From assembly GCA_029779845.1 (NCBI GenBank), contig JAKOZT010000044.1:1-64000 (forward strand): DNA of 64,000 nt. Reading direction: 5' to 3'. This DNA is from Pseudomonadota bacterium (GTDB lineage: Bacteria; Pseudomonadota; Gammaproteobacteria; Burkholderiales; Burkholderiaceae_C). This document shows, in pieces, positions 19,801 to 30,313 of this stretch (positions are counted from its first letter, which is position 1; every line of letters starts with the position of its first letter). Made by a program: the position numbers and the translations under genes. The notes under the pieces were generated by a model. The model saw nothing but the letters and a program-made list of their open reading frames with translations. It searched no databases and was not told the origin of the DNA.

Positions 19801-21672
19801 ATGCACGCCGCAACGCTTGACAACGACGAGCTGCCGCGCGGCGCGGCGGCCGAATGGGCGGGGCGCGCGCACGCTGCGCTCGGCCGGCTGCTCGGCGTGC
19901 CGGTGGCGCTGCTGGTGGCCGCCGAGATCGTGGTGCTGCTGGCCGGCGTGGTGGCGCGCTACGTGTTCCACCACCCGCTGATCTGGTCCGACGAGGTCGC
20001 CTCCATCCTGTTCCTGTGGCTGGCGATGCTGGGCTCGGCCGTGGCCTTCCAGCGCGGCGAGCACATGCGCATGACGGCGGTGGTGGGCAAGCTGTCGCCT
20101 TCGCGGCGCGCCTTCCTCGACGTGCTCGCCACCGCGGCGGCGCTCGCCTTTCTCGCGCTGATCCTGCCGCATGCCTGGGAGTACGCGGTCGAGGAAGCGA
20201 TGATGCGCACGCCGGCGCTGGACATCCAGAACTCCTGGCGCGTCGCCGCGATGGCCGCGGGCTTCGGCGCGATGGCGCTGCTCGCGGTGCTACGCCTCGC
20301 GCAGGTGGGGCGGCCGCGCCAGGTGCTGGCGGCGGTGGGCGTGGTGATCGCGCTGATCGCCGTGATGACGCTGCTGCAGCCGCTGTGGCGCCAGCTCGGC
20401 AACGGCAACCTGATCGTGTTCTTCGTCATCGTGGTCGCCGGCGCGGTGTTCGCCGGCGTGCCGATCGCCTTCGCCTTCGGGCTGGCGACGCTGGGCTACG
20501 TGATGCTGACCACCAGCACGCCGGTGCTGATCGTCGTCGGCCGCATGGACGAGGGTGTCAGCCACCTGATCCTGCTGTCGGTGCCGCTGTTCGTCTTCCT
20601 CGGCCAGCTGATCGAGATGACCGGCATGGCGCGCGCGATGGTGGCCTTTCTCGCCAGCCTGCTCGGCCATGTGCGCGGCGGTCTGCACTACGTGCTGGTC
20701 GGCGCGATGTACCTGGTGTCGGGCATCTCGGGCTCGAAGGCGGCCGACATGGCGGCCGTGGCGCCGGTGCTGTTCCCCGAGATGAAGCAGCGCGGCGCGA
20801 AGGAGGGCGACCTGGTCGCGCTGCTGTCGGCCACCGGCGCGCAGACCGAGACGATTCCGCCCTCGATCGTGCTGATCACGATCGGCTCGGTCACGGGCGT
20901 GTCGATCGCCGCGCTGTTCACCGGCGGCCTGCTGCCCGGCCTGGTGCTGGCGGCCACGCTGGTGGCGGTGGTGTGGTGGCGCTACCGCAACGAAGACCTC
21001 AGCGGCGTGCGCCGCGCCAGCCGCCGCGAGGTCGGCCGCGCCTTCGTGATCGCGGTGCCGGCCATCGCGCTGCCCTTCATCATCCGCGCCGCGGTGGTGG
21101 AGGGCGTGGCCACCGCCACCGAGGTCTCGACCATCGGCATCGCCTACGGCGTGCTCGCCGGCCTGCTGATCTACCGCCAGTTCGACTGGAAGCGCGTCTA
21201 CCCGATGCTGGTGGACACCGCGAGCCTGTCCGGCTCGATCCTGCTGATCATCGGCGCGGCCACCGCGATGGCCTGGGGGCTGACGCAATCGGGTTTCTCG
21301 CGCTCGCTCAGCGAAGCGATGCGCGCGCTGCCGGGCGGCTCGGCCACCTTCATGGCGGTGTCGGTGCTGGCCTTCATCGTGCTGGGCAGCGTGCTCGAAG
21401 GCATCCCGGCGATCGTGCTGTTCGGCCCGCTGCTGTTCCCGATCGCGCGCGCGGTGGGCATCCACGAGGTGCACTACGCGATGGTGGTGATCCTGGCGAT
21501 GGGCATCGGCCTGTTCGCGCCGCCGTTCGGCGTGGGCTACTACGCCGCCTGCGCGATCGGGCGCGTCAACCCCGACGAGGGCATACGGCCCATCGGCGCC
21601 TACATGCTGGCGCTGTTCATCGGCCTGGTGGTCGTCGCGCTGGTGCCGTGGATCTCGATCGGCTTCCTCTGA
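19801..21672 (+). CDS. TRAP transporter fused permease (DctQ-DctM)
   Basis: N-terminal DctQ-like region (WSDEVASILFLWLAMLGSAVAFQRGEHMRM) fused to DctM (GVPIAFAFGLATLGYVML...SGSKAADMAAVAPVLFPEMKQRG). Confidence 0.93.
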   Translation: MHAATLDNDELPRGAAAEWAGRAHAALGRLLGVPVALLVAAEIVVLLAGVVARYVFHHPLIWSDEVASILFLWLAMLGSAVAFQRGEHMRMTAVVGKLSPSRRAFLDVLATAAALAFLALILPHAWEYAVEEAMMRTPALDIQNSWRVAAMAAGFGAMALLAVLRLAQVGRPRQVLAAVGVVIALIAVMTLLQPLWRQLGNGNLIVFFVIVVAGAVFAGVPIAFAFGLATLGYVMLTTSTPVLIVVGRMDEGVSHLILLSVPLFVFLGQLIEMTGMARAMVAFLASLLGHVRGGLHYVLVGAMYLVSGISGSKAADMAAVAPVLFPEMKQRGAKEGDLVALLSATGAQTETIPPSIVLITIGSVTGVSIAALFTGGLLPGLVLAATLVAVVWWRYRNEDLSGVRRASRREVGRAFVIAVPAIALPFIIRAAVVEGVATATEVSTIGIAYGVLAGLLIYRQFDWKRVYPMLVDTASLSGSILLIIGAATAMAWGLTQSGFSRSLSEAMRALPGGSATFMAVSVLAFIVLGSVLEGIPAIVLFGPLLFPIARAVGIHEVHYAMVVILAMGIGLFAPPFGVGYYAACAIGRVNPDEGIRPIGAYMLALFIGLVVVALVPWISIGFL

Positions 21673-21694
21673 ACCTTTTTCCTTCCTCTTCGAC

Positions 21695-22465
21695 ATGGCC
21701 AATACATCCGACACTCGCGTCGCCCTCGTCACCGGCGGCGCCAAGGGCATAGGCGCCGAGGTCTGCGCGCGCCTCGCGGCGGCCGGGCACACCGTGCTCG
21801 TCGCCGACCTCGACCTCGATGCCGCCTCCGCCACCGCGCGCCAGCTGAGCGACGCCGGCGGCCGCGCCGCTGCCGTCGCGCTCGACGTCGGCAGCCCGGA
21901 CTCCATCGCCGCGCTGTTCGCGCAGGTCGAGCGCGAGTACGGCCGCTGCGACATCCTCGTCAACTGCGCCGGCATCGCGAAGGTGTTTCCCTTCCTCGAC
22001 TTTCCGCTCGACAACTTCCTCGCGACGATGAACGTCAACGTCACCGGCACGCTGCTGTGCGCGCAGGCGGCGGCGCGGCTGATGGTGAAACGGCGCTGGG
22101 GCCGCATCGTCAACATCGCCTCGGTGGCCGGCATGCGCGCGGTGGGCTCGGGGCGCACCGCCTACGGCACCTCCAAGGGCGCGGTGATCGCGCTGACGCG
22201 TCAGATGGCGGTGGAGCTGGCCGAGCACGGCGTGACCGCCAACGCGGTGTCGCCCGGGCCGGTGGACACGCCGATGACGCAGGTGCTGCACACCGAGAAG
22301 TTCCGCCAGGAGTATTCGAAGGCGATCCCGATGAACCGCTACGGCAGCGTCGGCGAGATCGCCTCGGCGGTGATGTACCTGGTGTCGGAGGACGCGCGCT
22401 ACGTCACCGGGATCTCGATGCCGGTGGACGGCGGCTTCCTCGCCTCGGGCGCGCGCGGGCTGTGA
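21695..22465 (+). CDS. SDR-family NAD(P)-dependent oxidoreductase
   Basis: VALVTGGAKGIGAEV, NCAGIA, YGTSKGAV. Confidence 0.92.
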   Translation: MANTSDTRVALVTGGAKGIGAEVCARLAAAGHTVLVADLDLDAASATARQLSDAGGRAAAVALDVGSPDSIAALFAQVEREYGRCDILVNCAGIAKVFPFLDFPLDNFLATMNVNVTGTLLCAQAAARLMVKRRWGRIVNIASVAGMRAVGSGRTAYGTSKGAVIALTRQMAVELAEHGVTANAVSPGPVDTPMTQVLHTEKFRQEYSKAIPMNRYGSVGEIASAVMYLVSEDARYVTGISMPVDGGFLASGARGL

Positions 22466-22484
22466 ACGAATCGGGGAACACGGC

Positions 22485-23208
<724 letters not shown>

Positions 23209-23234
<26 letters not shown>

Positions 23235-24108
23235 AGAAGGCCTCGATCGCCGCCGCGGCGGCGTCGGGCCGTTCGAGGTGCACGAAGTGGCCGGCGTCGG
23301 CCTGCACGCCGAGCTGCAGGTCGGTGAAGAACTCGCCGAGGCGGTCGGTCCACTCGACTTTCAGCACCGGGTCGTGCGCGCCCCACAGCACACGCGCCGG
23401 CAGCGCGATCGGCGTGGCCGCCGGTGCGCGGCCTTCGATCACCGCTAGGCGCGCCTCCCAGACGCTGCCGTACCAGTTGAAGCCGCCTTGCAGCCGGCCC
23501 GGCTGCAGGAAGTGATCGACCCAGCGCTCCAGCTCGGGCTCTATCCAGCCCTGCTGGTGCGACCAGTGCGAGAGGAAGTGGCGCAGGTAGATCCGGCAGG
23601 CCTCGCGCGACGAGCCCACCAGCGCGGCCGCCCAGGGCTGCTGGTGGAAGAACTGGTACCAGATCTCGCCGAGGTGGCCGGGCGCCGCCCAGCGCGCTCC
23701 GATGCCGGGGTAGGCGCAGTTGAAGAAGAACAGCCCCGCGAGCCGCTCCGGCGCGCGGCGCGCCAGCGCCTGCGCGACGAAGGAGCCCACGTCGTGCGCC
23801 ACCACGCCGAAGCGCGGCCAGCCGAGCGCGTCGGCGAGTGCCAGCAGGTCCTCGGCATGGCGCTCCGGCCCCGCGTCGCGGGCGGGCGCGAGCACCGCCG
23901 GCGCCGTGTCGCCGAAGCCGCGCAGATCGGGCGCCACCAGCTCGAATCGGTGCGCGAGCCGGCTCATGACCGGACGCCACGCATGCGACCACTCCGGCCA
24001 GCCGTGCAGCAGCAGGAGGGGCACCGCAGCGCGGCCGGCCCGCAGGCCATGGACCTGCAGACCGGCGCCCGGGAGCCCGACTGAAAACGCGTCGATCGTG
24101 TGATTCAT
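23209..24108 (-). CDS. Alpha/beta hydrolase (epoxide hydrolase-like)
   Basis: LLLLHGWPEWSHAW (HGxP), VVAHDVGSFVAQ nucleophile elbow, DAGHFVHLERPD; tail-to-tail overlap with the SDR gene. Confidence 0.88.
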
Positions 24109-24136
24109 CTCCCGCAGTCTGCCGCAGCGCCGCGCT

Positions 24137-25573
24137 TCAGGCCGGCGTCTGCAGGTAGACCACCTGCGTCTCCATGTACTCGTACAGGCCGTGCTTGCCG
24201 TCGGCGCCGCCGATGCCGCTCTTGCGCCGCCCGGCGTGGAAGCCCTGCATCGCCTCGAAGTGCTCGCGGTTGATGTAGGTCTCGCCGAAGCGCAGCTCGC
24301 GCGCCGCCTTCATCGCGGCGTTCAGGTTCTGCGTGAACACCGAGGAGGTCAGCCCGTACTCGGAGTCGTTGGCCAGCGCCAGCGCCTCGTCGAGATCGTC
24401 GACCACGCGGATCGGCAGCACCGGGCCGAAGATCTCCTTGGTCATCACGTCCATGTCGTCCTTGCAGCCCACCAGCACCGTCGGCTCGTAGTGGAAGCCG
24501 GGCCGGTCGGCCACGCGCCCGCCGGTGCGCACCTGCGCGCCCTGCTTCTTCGCCGACTCGACCAGCGCGGCCACCTTGTCCAGCCCGGCCTGGTTCATCA
24601 GCGGGCCCATGTGCAGGTTCTGCTCGGCCAGCGGGTTGCCGTACTGCGTCTCGGCCATCAGGCGCGTCACGCGCTCGGCCAGCTTGTCGGCGATGCCCTT
24701 CTGCACGTAGACGCGCTCGGCGGCGTTGCACACCTGGCCGGTGTTGAGCACGCGGCTGTTGAACAGGGCGTTGGCGGTCAGCTCGAGGTCGCAGTCGTCG
24801 AGCACGATGGCCGGCGCCTTGCCGCCCAGTTCGAGGTTCACGCGCGTCAGGTTCTTGGCCGCGGCCTCCATGATGCGCATGCCGGTGCCGACGTGGCCGG
24901 TGAAGGAGATCAGCCCCACGTCCTTGTGCGCCGACAGCGCCGCGCCGGTCTCGCGCCCGCCGGTGACGAGGTTGAACACGCCCTTGGGCAGCCCGCACTC
25001 GGCCAGCAGCTCGGTGAAGTCGAAGGCGTTCAGCGGCGTCTCCTCGCTCGACTTGATCACGATGGTGTTGCCCGCGACGAGCGCCGGCGCCATCTTGCGG
25101 GCGATCAGGAAGAACGGGAAGTTCCACGGCAGGATGCCGGCCACCACGCCGATGGCGCGGCGGTGCAGGTAGATCGTCTCGCCGGGGCGGTCGCTGTTGA
25201 GGATCTCGCCCTCGATGCGGCGCGCCCACTCGGCCATGTAGTCCATGTAGCTGGCGGTGAAGTCGATCTCGACCTCGGCCAGCGGCAGGATCTTGCCCTG
25301 CTCGAGCGAGATGCGCCGCGCCAGCCGCGTCTTGTGCTCGCGCAGCTTCTGCGCCACCGCGCGGATGTGGCCGGCGCGCTGGATCGCCGGCAGCCGCTCC
25401 CAGGCCGGCTGCGCGGCGCGCGCGGCGGCCACCGCGCGGGCGACGTCGGCGGCGTCGGAGTCGGGCACCGTGGCGATCTGCTCGCGCGTCGAGGGGTTGT
25501 CCACGCGCAGCGTGCGGGTGGACGAGGGCTTGACCCACTCGCCGGCGATGTAATTGCGTTCGAACTTGTCCAT
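24137..25573 (-). CDS. NAD-dependent aldehyde dehydrogenase
   Basis: GILPWNFPFF, VNLELGGKAPAIV, NTGQVCNAAERV, EIFGPVLP. Confidence 0.94.
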   Translation of the reverse strand: MDKFERNYIAGEWVKPSSTRTLRVDNPSTREQIATVPDSDAADVARAVAAARAAQPAWERLPAIQRAGHIRAVAQKLREHKTRLARRISLEQGKILPLAEVEIDFTASYMDYMAEWARRIEGEILNSDRPGETIYLHRRAIGVVAGILPWNFPFFLIARKMAPALVAGNTIVIKSSEETPLNAFDFTELLAECGLPKGVFNLVTGGRETGAALSAHKDVGLISFTGHVGTGMRIMEAAAKNLTRVNLELGGKAPAIVLDDCDLELTANALFNSRVLNTGQVCNAAERVYVQKGIADKLAERVTRLMAETQYGNPLAEQNLHMGPLMNQAGLDKVAALVESAKKQGAQVRTGGRVADRPGFHYEPTVLVGCKDDMDVMTKEIFGPVLPIRVVDDLDEALALANDSEYGLTSSVFTQNLNAAMKAARELRFGETYINREHFEAMQGFHAGRRKSGIGGADGKHGLYEYMETQVVYLQTPA

Positions 25574-25635
25574 GTCGTCGTGCTCCTGTTGCGGAAGTTG
25601 CGGACGGGCCGTCGCGGCCCGGATCGCGGCTGTCG

Positions 25636-27381
25636 TCATTTCCCGAGGCGGTAGACCATCACCGTGCCGCCTTGCGGCACCGGCGTCGGCTTGCCCATCA
25701 GCGTGTCGATGCCGGCGCTCATGCGCTGCGCGTCGACGCCCCAGCCGGACTGCACGGCGACGTACTGCTCGCCGTTGACCTCGAAGGTGGTGGGCACGCC
25801 GGTCACGCCCGACGGCGTCGGCGCCTCCCAGAGGATCTTGCCGTTGCGGGCGTCGAAGGCGCGGAACATGCGGTCGTTGGTGCCGCCGGCGAAGATCAGG
25901 TTGCCGCCGGTGGTCAGCAGCGGTGCCCACATGAAGGTGGGGAACTTCGTCGTCCAGACCTTCTTGCCGGTCTTCAGGTCCCACGCCTGCAGCTCGCCGA
26001 TGGTCTTGGGCGCCGCGGCGTTGTTGCCGCCCTGGTAGCGCAGGCTGCCCAGCACGGCCTCGATCGAGTAGCCGATGTAGAGGTCGCCCTTCTTGTACTT
26101 GACCGGATCGGGCTCGGGCATCTCGGCGCACAGGTTGTTGTTGGCCGGGATGTAGAACAGCCCCGTCTTCGGGTTCCAGGCCTCCGGCGGCCAGTCCTTG
26201 CCACCCCACAGCGACGGACAGAAGCTGACCATGCCCTTGCCCAGGCCGGGGCGCTTGCTCTCGTCGTAGGTCGGCCGGCCCGTGGTCTTGTCGACGGCGG
26301 TGAAGACGTTGTTGTTGACGTAGGAGATGGCGTCGACGAAGCCGATCGGGCCGTCCTTGCGCTCGAGCATCCACAGGTAGCCGTTGCGGCCGGCGTGGAT
26401 CGCGGCCTTCATCCGGCGGCCCTTGACCTCGGTGTCGATCAGCACCGGCGCGGAGACTTCGTCCCAGTCCCAGGCGTCGTTGGGCGTGTACTGGTGGTGG
26501 CCCTTGATGGCGCCGGTGTCGACGTCCAGCGCGATGGTCGAGGTGGTGTAGAGGTTGTCGCCCTTGCGGCCCTCGGTGGGCCAGGGCGACGGGTTGCCGG
26601 TGCCCCAGTAGGCGAGGTTGGTCTGCGGGTCGTAGGTGCCGGTGATCCAGATGCTGCCGCCGCCGTTCTTGTAGGTCTCGCCGGGCCAGGTGTCTCCGCC
26701 GGGCTGGTCGGGCGCCGGCACGGTGTAGGTGCGCCAGGCCTCGGCGCCGGTCTGCGCATCGAAGGCCGCGACGAAGCCGCGCACGCCGGTCTCGCCGCCC
26801 GAGGAGCCGACCATGATCTTGCCCCGGGCCGCCAGCGGCGCCAGCGTCATGTAGTGGATCGCCTTCCAGTCGCTGACCGGCTTGGACCACACGACCTTGC
26901 CCGTCTTGGCGTCGAGCGCGACGAGGTGGCAGTCGACGGTGGCGACATAGACCTTGTCGCCGTACAGCGCCACGCCGCGGTTGGTGGGGTGAAGCTGCAT
27001 CAGCTCGGCCGGCAGCTCCTTCTTGTAGCGCCACAGCTCGGCGCCGGTGGCGGCGTCGAGCGCGATCACCTGCGCCCCCGGGGTGGTCACGTACATGTAG
27101 CCGTTGTTGACGATGGGCGGCGCCTGGTGACCGTCGACCTGGCCGGTGGTCAGCGCCCATGCCAGCGTGAGCTTGCCCACGTTGCGGCTGTTGATGCGCT
27201 CCAGCGGGCTGTAGCCCCAGCCGGCGTAGTTGCCGCGGTACTGCAGCCAGTTGGCCGGCTCGGGGTTGGCCAGGCGCGCGTCGGTCACCGGCGCGTAGGG
27301 GCCGAGCTCGCCGGCCGCCTGCGCGGCCAGCGCGCAGGTGGCCAGCGCGGCGGCGGCCAGGGGTTTGATCGTTTGCATCAT
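25636..27381 (-). CDS. PQQ-dependent alcohol dehydrogenase (quinoprotein, no heme c domain)
   Basis: WLQYRGNYAGWGYSPLERI, GGETGVRGFVAAFDAQTG, WGTGNPSPWPTEGR, NDAWDWDEVSAPVL, WDLKTGKKVW repeats; no CxxCH. Confidence 0.93.
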   Translation of the reverse strand: MMQTIKPLAAAALATCALAAQAAGELGPYAPVTDARLANPEPANWLQYRGNYAGWGYSPLERINSRNVGKLTLAWALTTGQVDGHQAPPIVNNGYMYVTTPGAQVIALDAATGAELWRYKKELPAELMQLHPTNRGVALYGDKVYVATVDCHLVALDAKTGKVVWSKPVSDWKAIHYMTLAPLAARGKIMVGSSGGETGVRGFVAAFDAQTGAEAWRTYTVPAPDQPGGDTWPGETYKNGGGSIWITGTYDPQTNLAYWGTGNPSPWPTEGRKGDNLYTTSTIALDVDTGAIKGHHQYTPNDAWDWDEVSAPVLIDTEVKGRRMKAAIHAGRNGYLWMLERKDGPIGFVDAISYVNNNVFTAVDKTTGRPTYDESKRPGLGKGMVSFCPSLWGGKDWPPEAWNPKTGLFYIPANNNLCAEMPEPDPVKYKKGDLYIGYSIEAVLGSLRYQGGNNAAAPKTIGELQAWDLKTGKKVWTTKFPTFMWAPLLTTGGNLIFAGGTNDRMFRAFDARNGKILWEAPTPSGVTGVPTTFEVNGEQYVAVQSGWGVDAQRMSAGIDTLMGKPTPVPQGGTVMVYRLGK

Positions 27382-27421
27382 CGGGTCGTCTCCTTGTGGT
27401 TGTCGGGGGTGTCGGTGCGGG

Positions 27422-28012
27422 TCAGGCCGCGCTGCCGCCCGGCGGCGCGCTGAAGGCGCCGGCGAGCACGAGCTGATCGCCGTCGAGCGCCAGCGCCACC
27501 GCCGGCAGCGCGCGCGAGGCCGGGCCGCCGACGACCGTGCCGCCGTCGAGCAGCGCGAACTTCGACGAGTGGCAGAAGCACACCAGCGCCTTCTCCTTGG
27601 CGAGCCAGGTCTTCACGTCGCAGCCCTGGTGGGTGCAGATCGCCGAGTAGGCGAGCACGCCGCCGGCCGAGCGCGCGCGCGTCTCGGGCGTCATCTCGGC
27701 CTCGGGCAGGCGGATCAGCACGATCTTGTTCAGGCGCGTCTCGTCGCGGCGCGCGCCGCGCTTCGGGTCGAAGGGGTAGGCCAGCAGCGGCTTGCCGGGC
27801 TTCAGGTCGGACACGCGCAGCGGCGCGGGCGCGCCCTCGGCGTCTTCCTCGACCAGGCGGTCGCCGGCGACGACGGCGGCGGCCGGGCGCGTGACCAGCG
27901 CCAGCGGCGCGGCGAAGCCGGCGGCGGCGATGCGGATGATGCGGCGGCGCGGCGCATTCACCGCGGCGGCTGCGCAGCCGCAGGCGGGGGAGAGGGTGTC
28001 GGAACAGCTCAT
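27422..28012 (-). CDS. Rieske-type [2Fe-2S] protein with Tat-like signal
   Basis: RRRIIRIAAAGFAAPLALV; CTHQGC...CFCHSS. Confidence 0.85.
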   Translation of the reverse strand: MSCSDTLSPACGCAAAAVNAPRRRIIRIAAAGFAAPLALVTRPAAAVVAGDRLVEEDAEGAPAPLRVSDLKPGKPLLAYPFDPKRGARRDETRLNKIVLIRLPEAEMTPETRARSAGGVLAYSAICTHQGCDVKTWLAKEKALVCFCHSSKFALLDGGTVVGGPASRALPAVALALDGDQLVLAGAFSAPPGGSAA

Positions 28013-28042
28013 GCGGACTCCTCGTGGCGTCCGGCTCAATGT

Positions 28043-28097
28043 ACTCTGAATTCAGAGTTCTACACCTCGGGAAATCCCGGAATACTGAATTCAGAGT
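28043..28097. promoter_or_regulatory. Palindromic operator pair: ACTCTGAATTCAGAGT (28043-28058) and (AC)TGAATTCAGAGT (28084-28097)
   Basis: First site is a perfect 16-bp palindrome; second shares CTGAATTCAG core and right arm. Upstream of the Rieske/PQQ-ADH/ALDH operon. Confidence 0.8.
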
Positions 28098-29131
28098 TCT
28101 GCTGTCGTTCCGGTTGCCGCCTGCCGCCAGCCGGCCTCGGCCATTGCGCGGGCCCGCTCGCCGGTGGCGCGCGCATCGGCCGCCGCCGCGTTGCCTTGCA
28201 GCGCGCGCGCCAGGATGCCTTGCAGGATGGCCGCCATGCGGAACATGTTGAAGGCCAGCGCGTAGTCCAGCGCCGCGGCCGGCGGCGCGGGCGTACCGGC
28301 GCGCTCCGAATAACCTATCAGATGAGCGGCTTCGTCGGGAATGCCGAGCGCGGCGAGGTCGTGTCCCTTCAGGCCGCGGAACTCGCCGGGCGTCACGCGC
28401 CAGGCCATCAGGTGGTAGGCGAGGTCGGCCAGCGGATGGCCGAGCGTCGACAGCTCCCAGTCGATCACCGCCAGCACGCGCGGCTCGCTGGGGTGGAAGA
28501 TCAGGTTGTCGATGCGGAAGTCGCCGTGCACCAGCGTGCCGGGCGCGTCGTCCAGCTCCGCGCTCAGCTGCGCGGGCAGCCATTCGATCAGCCGCTCCAT
28601 CGCGTCGATGCGTTCGGTCTCGCTGGCGCGGTACTGGCGCGTCCAGCGCTCGATCTGGCGCGACAGATAGCGCTGCGGTTTGCCGTGGTCGGCGAGGCCC
28701 GCGGCGGCCACGTCGACGCGGTGGATGGACGCCAGCGCCCGCGCCATCGCCGCGTAGACCGTGGCGCGCTCGGCGTTCTCGAGTCCCGGCAGCGCCGGAT
28801 CGGCGAACACGCGCCCCTCGACATGCTCCATCACGACGAAGGTCGAGCCGATCACGCCGGCGTCTTCGCACAGCGCATGCATGCGCGGCACCGGCACGCC
28901 GCTGCCGGCCAGCGCCGCCATCACGCGGTATTCGCGCTCCACCGCATGCGCCGAGGCGAGCAGCACGCCCGGCGGCTTGCGGCGCAGCACCCAGCGGTGC
29001 TCGCCGGCCTCGACGCGGTAGGTCGGGTTCGATTGCCCGCCGGCCAGCGGCGTCAGGCGCACGCCGCCGCGGAAGTCCGCCACGTGTGTGCGCAGCCAGC
29101 CGGCCAGCCGCGCCTGTTCGTCCGGCGTCAC
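28091..29131 (-). CDS. APH-family phosphotransferase (ACAD10/11 N-domain-like, acyl-CoA-associated)
   Basis: LVHGDFRIDNLIFHP...VLAVIDWELSTLGHPLADLAYH; GTG start overlapping the ACAD stop. Confidence 0.9.
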   Translation of the reverse strand: MTPDEQARLAGWLRTHVADFRGGVRLTPLAGGQSNPTYRVEAGEHRWVLRRKPPGVLLASAHAVEREYRVMAALAGSGVPVPRMHALCEDAGVIGSTFVVMEHVEGRVFADPALPGLENAERATVYAAMARALASIHRVDVAAAGLADHGKPQRYLSRQIERWTRQYRASETERIDAMERLIEWLPAQLSAELDDAPGTLVHGDFRIDNLIFHPSEPRVLAVIDWELSTLGHPLADLAYHLMAWRVTPGEFRGLKGHDLAALGIPDEAAHLIGYSERAGTPAPPAAALDYALAFNMFRMAAILQGILARALQGNAAAADARATGERARAMAEAGWRQAATGTTAEL

Positions 29132-30297
29132 TCGGGCAGGCCCTTGAGGATGCGCTTGGCCAGGCTCCAGCGGTGCACTTCCGAAGGGCCGTCGTAGATG
29201 CGGAAGGCACGCATGTCGGCGAAGATGCGCGCCACCACGGTCTCCGAGGTGGTGCCCTGGCCGCCGAGGATCTGCACGCAGCGGTCGGCGACGCGCCACA
29301 CCGCTTCGGAGACGATCACCTTGGCGCGGCTCGATTCGGCCAGCCCCAGCCCGCCCTGGTCGAGCACCCAGGCAGCGTGCCAGGTGGCCAGCCGCGCGAC
29401 GTGCAGGTCCATCTGGTTGTCGGCCAGCATGAAGCCCACGCCTTCGTGCCGGCCTATCGCCTGGCCGAAGGCGTGGCGCTCGCGCGCGTAGGCGGCGGCC
29501 ACCTCGTGCGCGCGGCGCGCCGCGCCCAGCCAGCGCATGCAGTGCGTCAGGCGCGCCGGCGACAGCCGCACCTGCGCGTAGCGGAATCCCTGGCCGATCT
29601 CGCCGAGCACGTCGTTGCGGTGCACGCGCAGGCCGTCGAAGCGCACGACGCCGTGGCCGCCGGGGAAGCAGCGGTCCAGCGTGTCCATGTTGCGTTCGAG
29701 CACGATGCCGGGCGCGTCCATCGGCGCCAGGAACATCGTCGCGCCGGCCTCGGGCACCTTGGCCATCACGATCGCCAGGCTCGCGCCGTCGGCGCCGGTG
29801 ATGAACCACTTGCGGCCGCGGATCACGAAGTGCTCGCCGTCGGGCTCGGCGGTGCTGGCGAGCATCGAGGGGTCGGAGCCCGCGCCGGGCGCCGGCTCGG
29901 TCATGCAGAAGCACGAGCGGATGCGCGCGGCCGCCAGCGGCGCGAGCCAGCGCTGTTTCTGCGCCGGCGTGGCGACTTCTTCGAGCAGGTGCATGTTGCC
30001 CTCGTCGGGCGCGAACACGTTCAGCGCCACCGGGCCGAGCAGCGAGACGCCGGCCTCCTCGAACACCAGCGCGCGGCCGACGTGCGAGAGGCCCAGGCCA
30101 CCGTATTCCGGCGCCACGTGCGGCGAGAGCAGGCCGGCGCGGCGCGCGCGTTCGACCAGTTCGGCGCGCAGTGATGCGTCGGGGCCGTGCGCACCCTGGC
30201 GTGGGTCGGATTCGAGCGGGATCACCTCGTCGGCGACGAAGCGGCGCACCCGCGCCTGGAGATCCGCCAGCTCGCTGGGCAGGCTGAAGTCGATCAT
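29128..30297 (-). CDS. Acyl-CoA dehydrogenase
   Basis: CFCMTEPAPGAGSDPSML, GRKWFITGADGA, QILGGQGTTSETVVARIFADMRAFRIYDGPSEVHR. Confidence 0.94.
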   Translation of the reverse strand: MIDFSLPSELADLQARVRRFVADEVIPLESDPRQGAHGPDASLRAELVERARRAGLLSPHVAPEYGGLGLSHVGRALVFEEAGVSLLGPVALNVFAPDEGNMHLLEEVATPAQKQRWLAPLAAARIRSCFCMTEPAPGAGSDPSMLASTAEPDGEHFVIRGRKWFITGADGASLAIVMAKVPEAGATMFLAPMDAPGIVLERNMDTLDRCFPGGHGVVRFDGLRVHRNDVLGEIGQGFRYAQVRLSPARLTHCMRWLGAARRAHEVAAAYARERHAFGQAIGRHEGVGFMLADNQMDLHVARLATWHAAWVLDQGGLGLAESSRAKVIVSEAVWRVADRCVQILGGQGTTSETVVARIFADMRAFRIYDGPSEVHRWSLAKRILKGLPE

Positions 30298-30313
30298 GGT
30301 CTTCCTCTGAATA

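Noticed and set aside
17130-19823. 897-aa antisense ORF
   Set aside because: Shadows the DUF1537 kinase and DctP genes; composition artifact.
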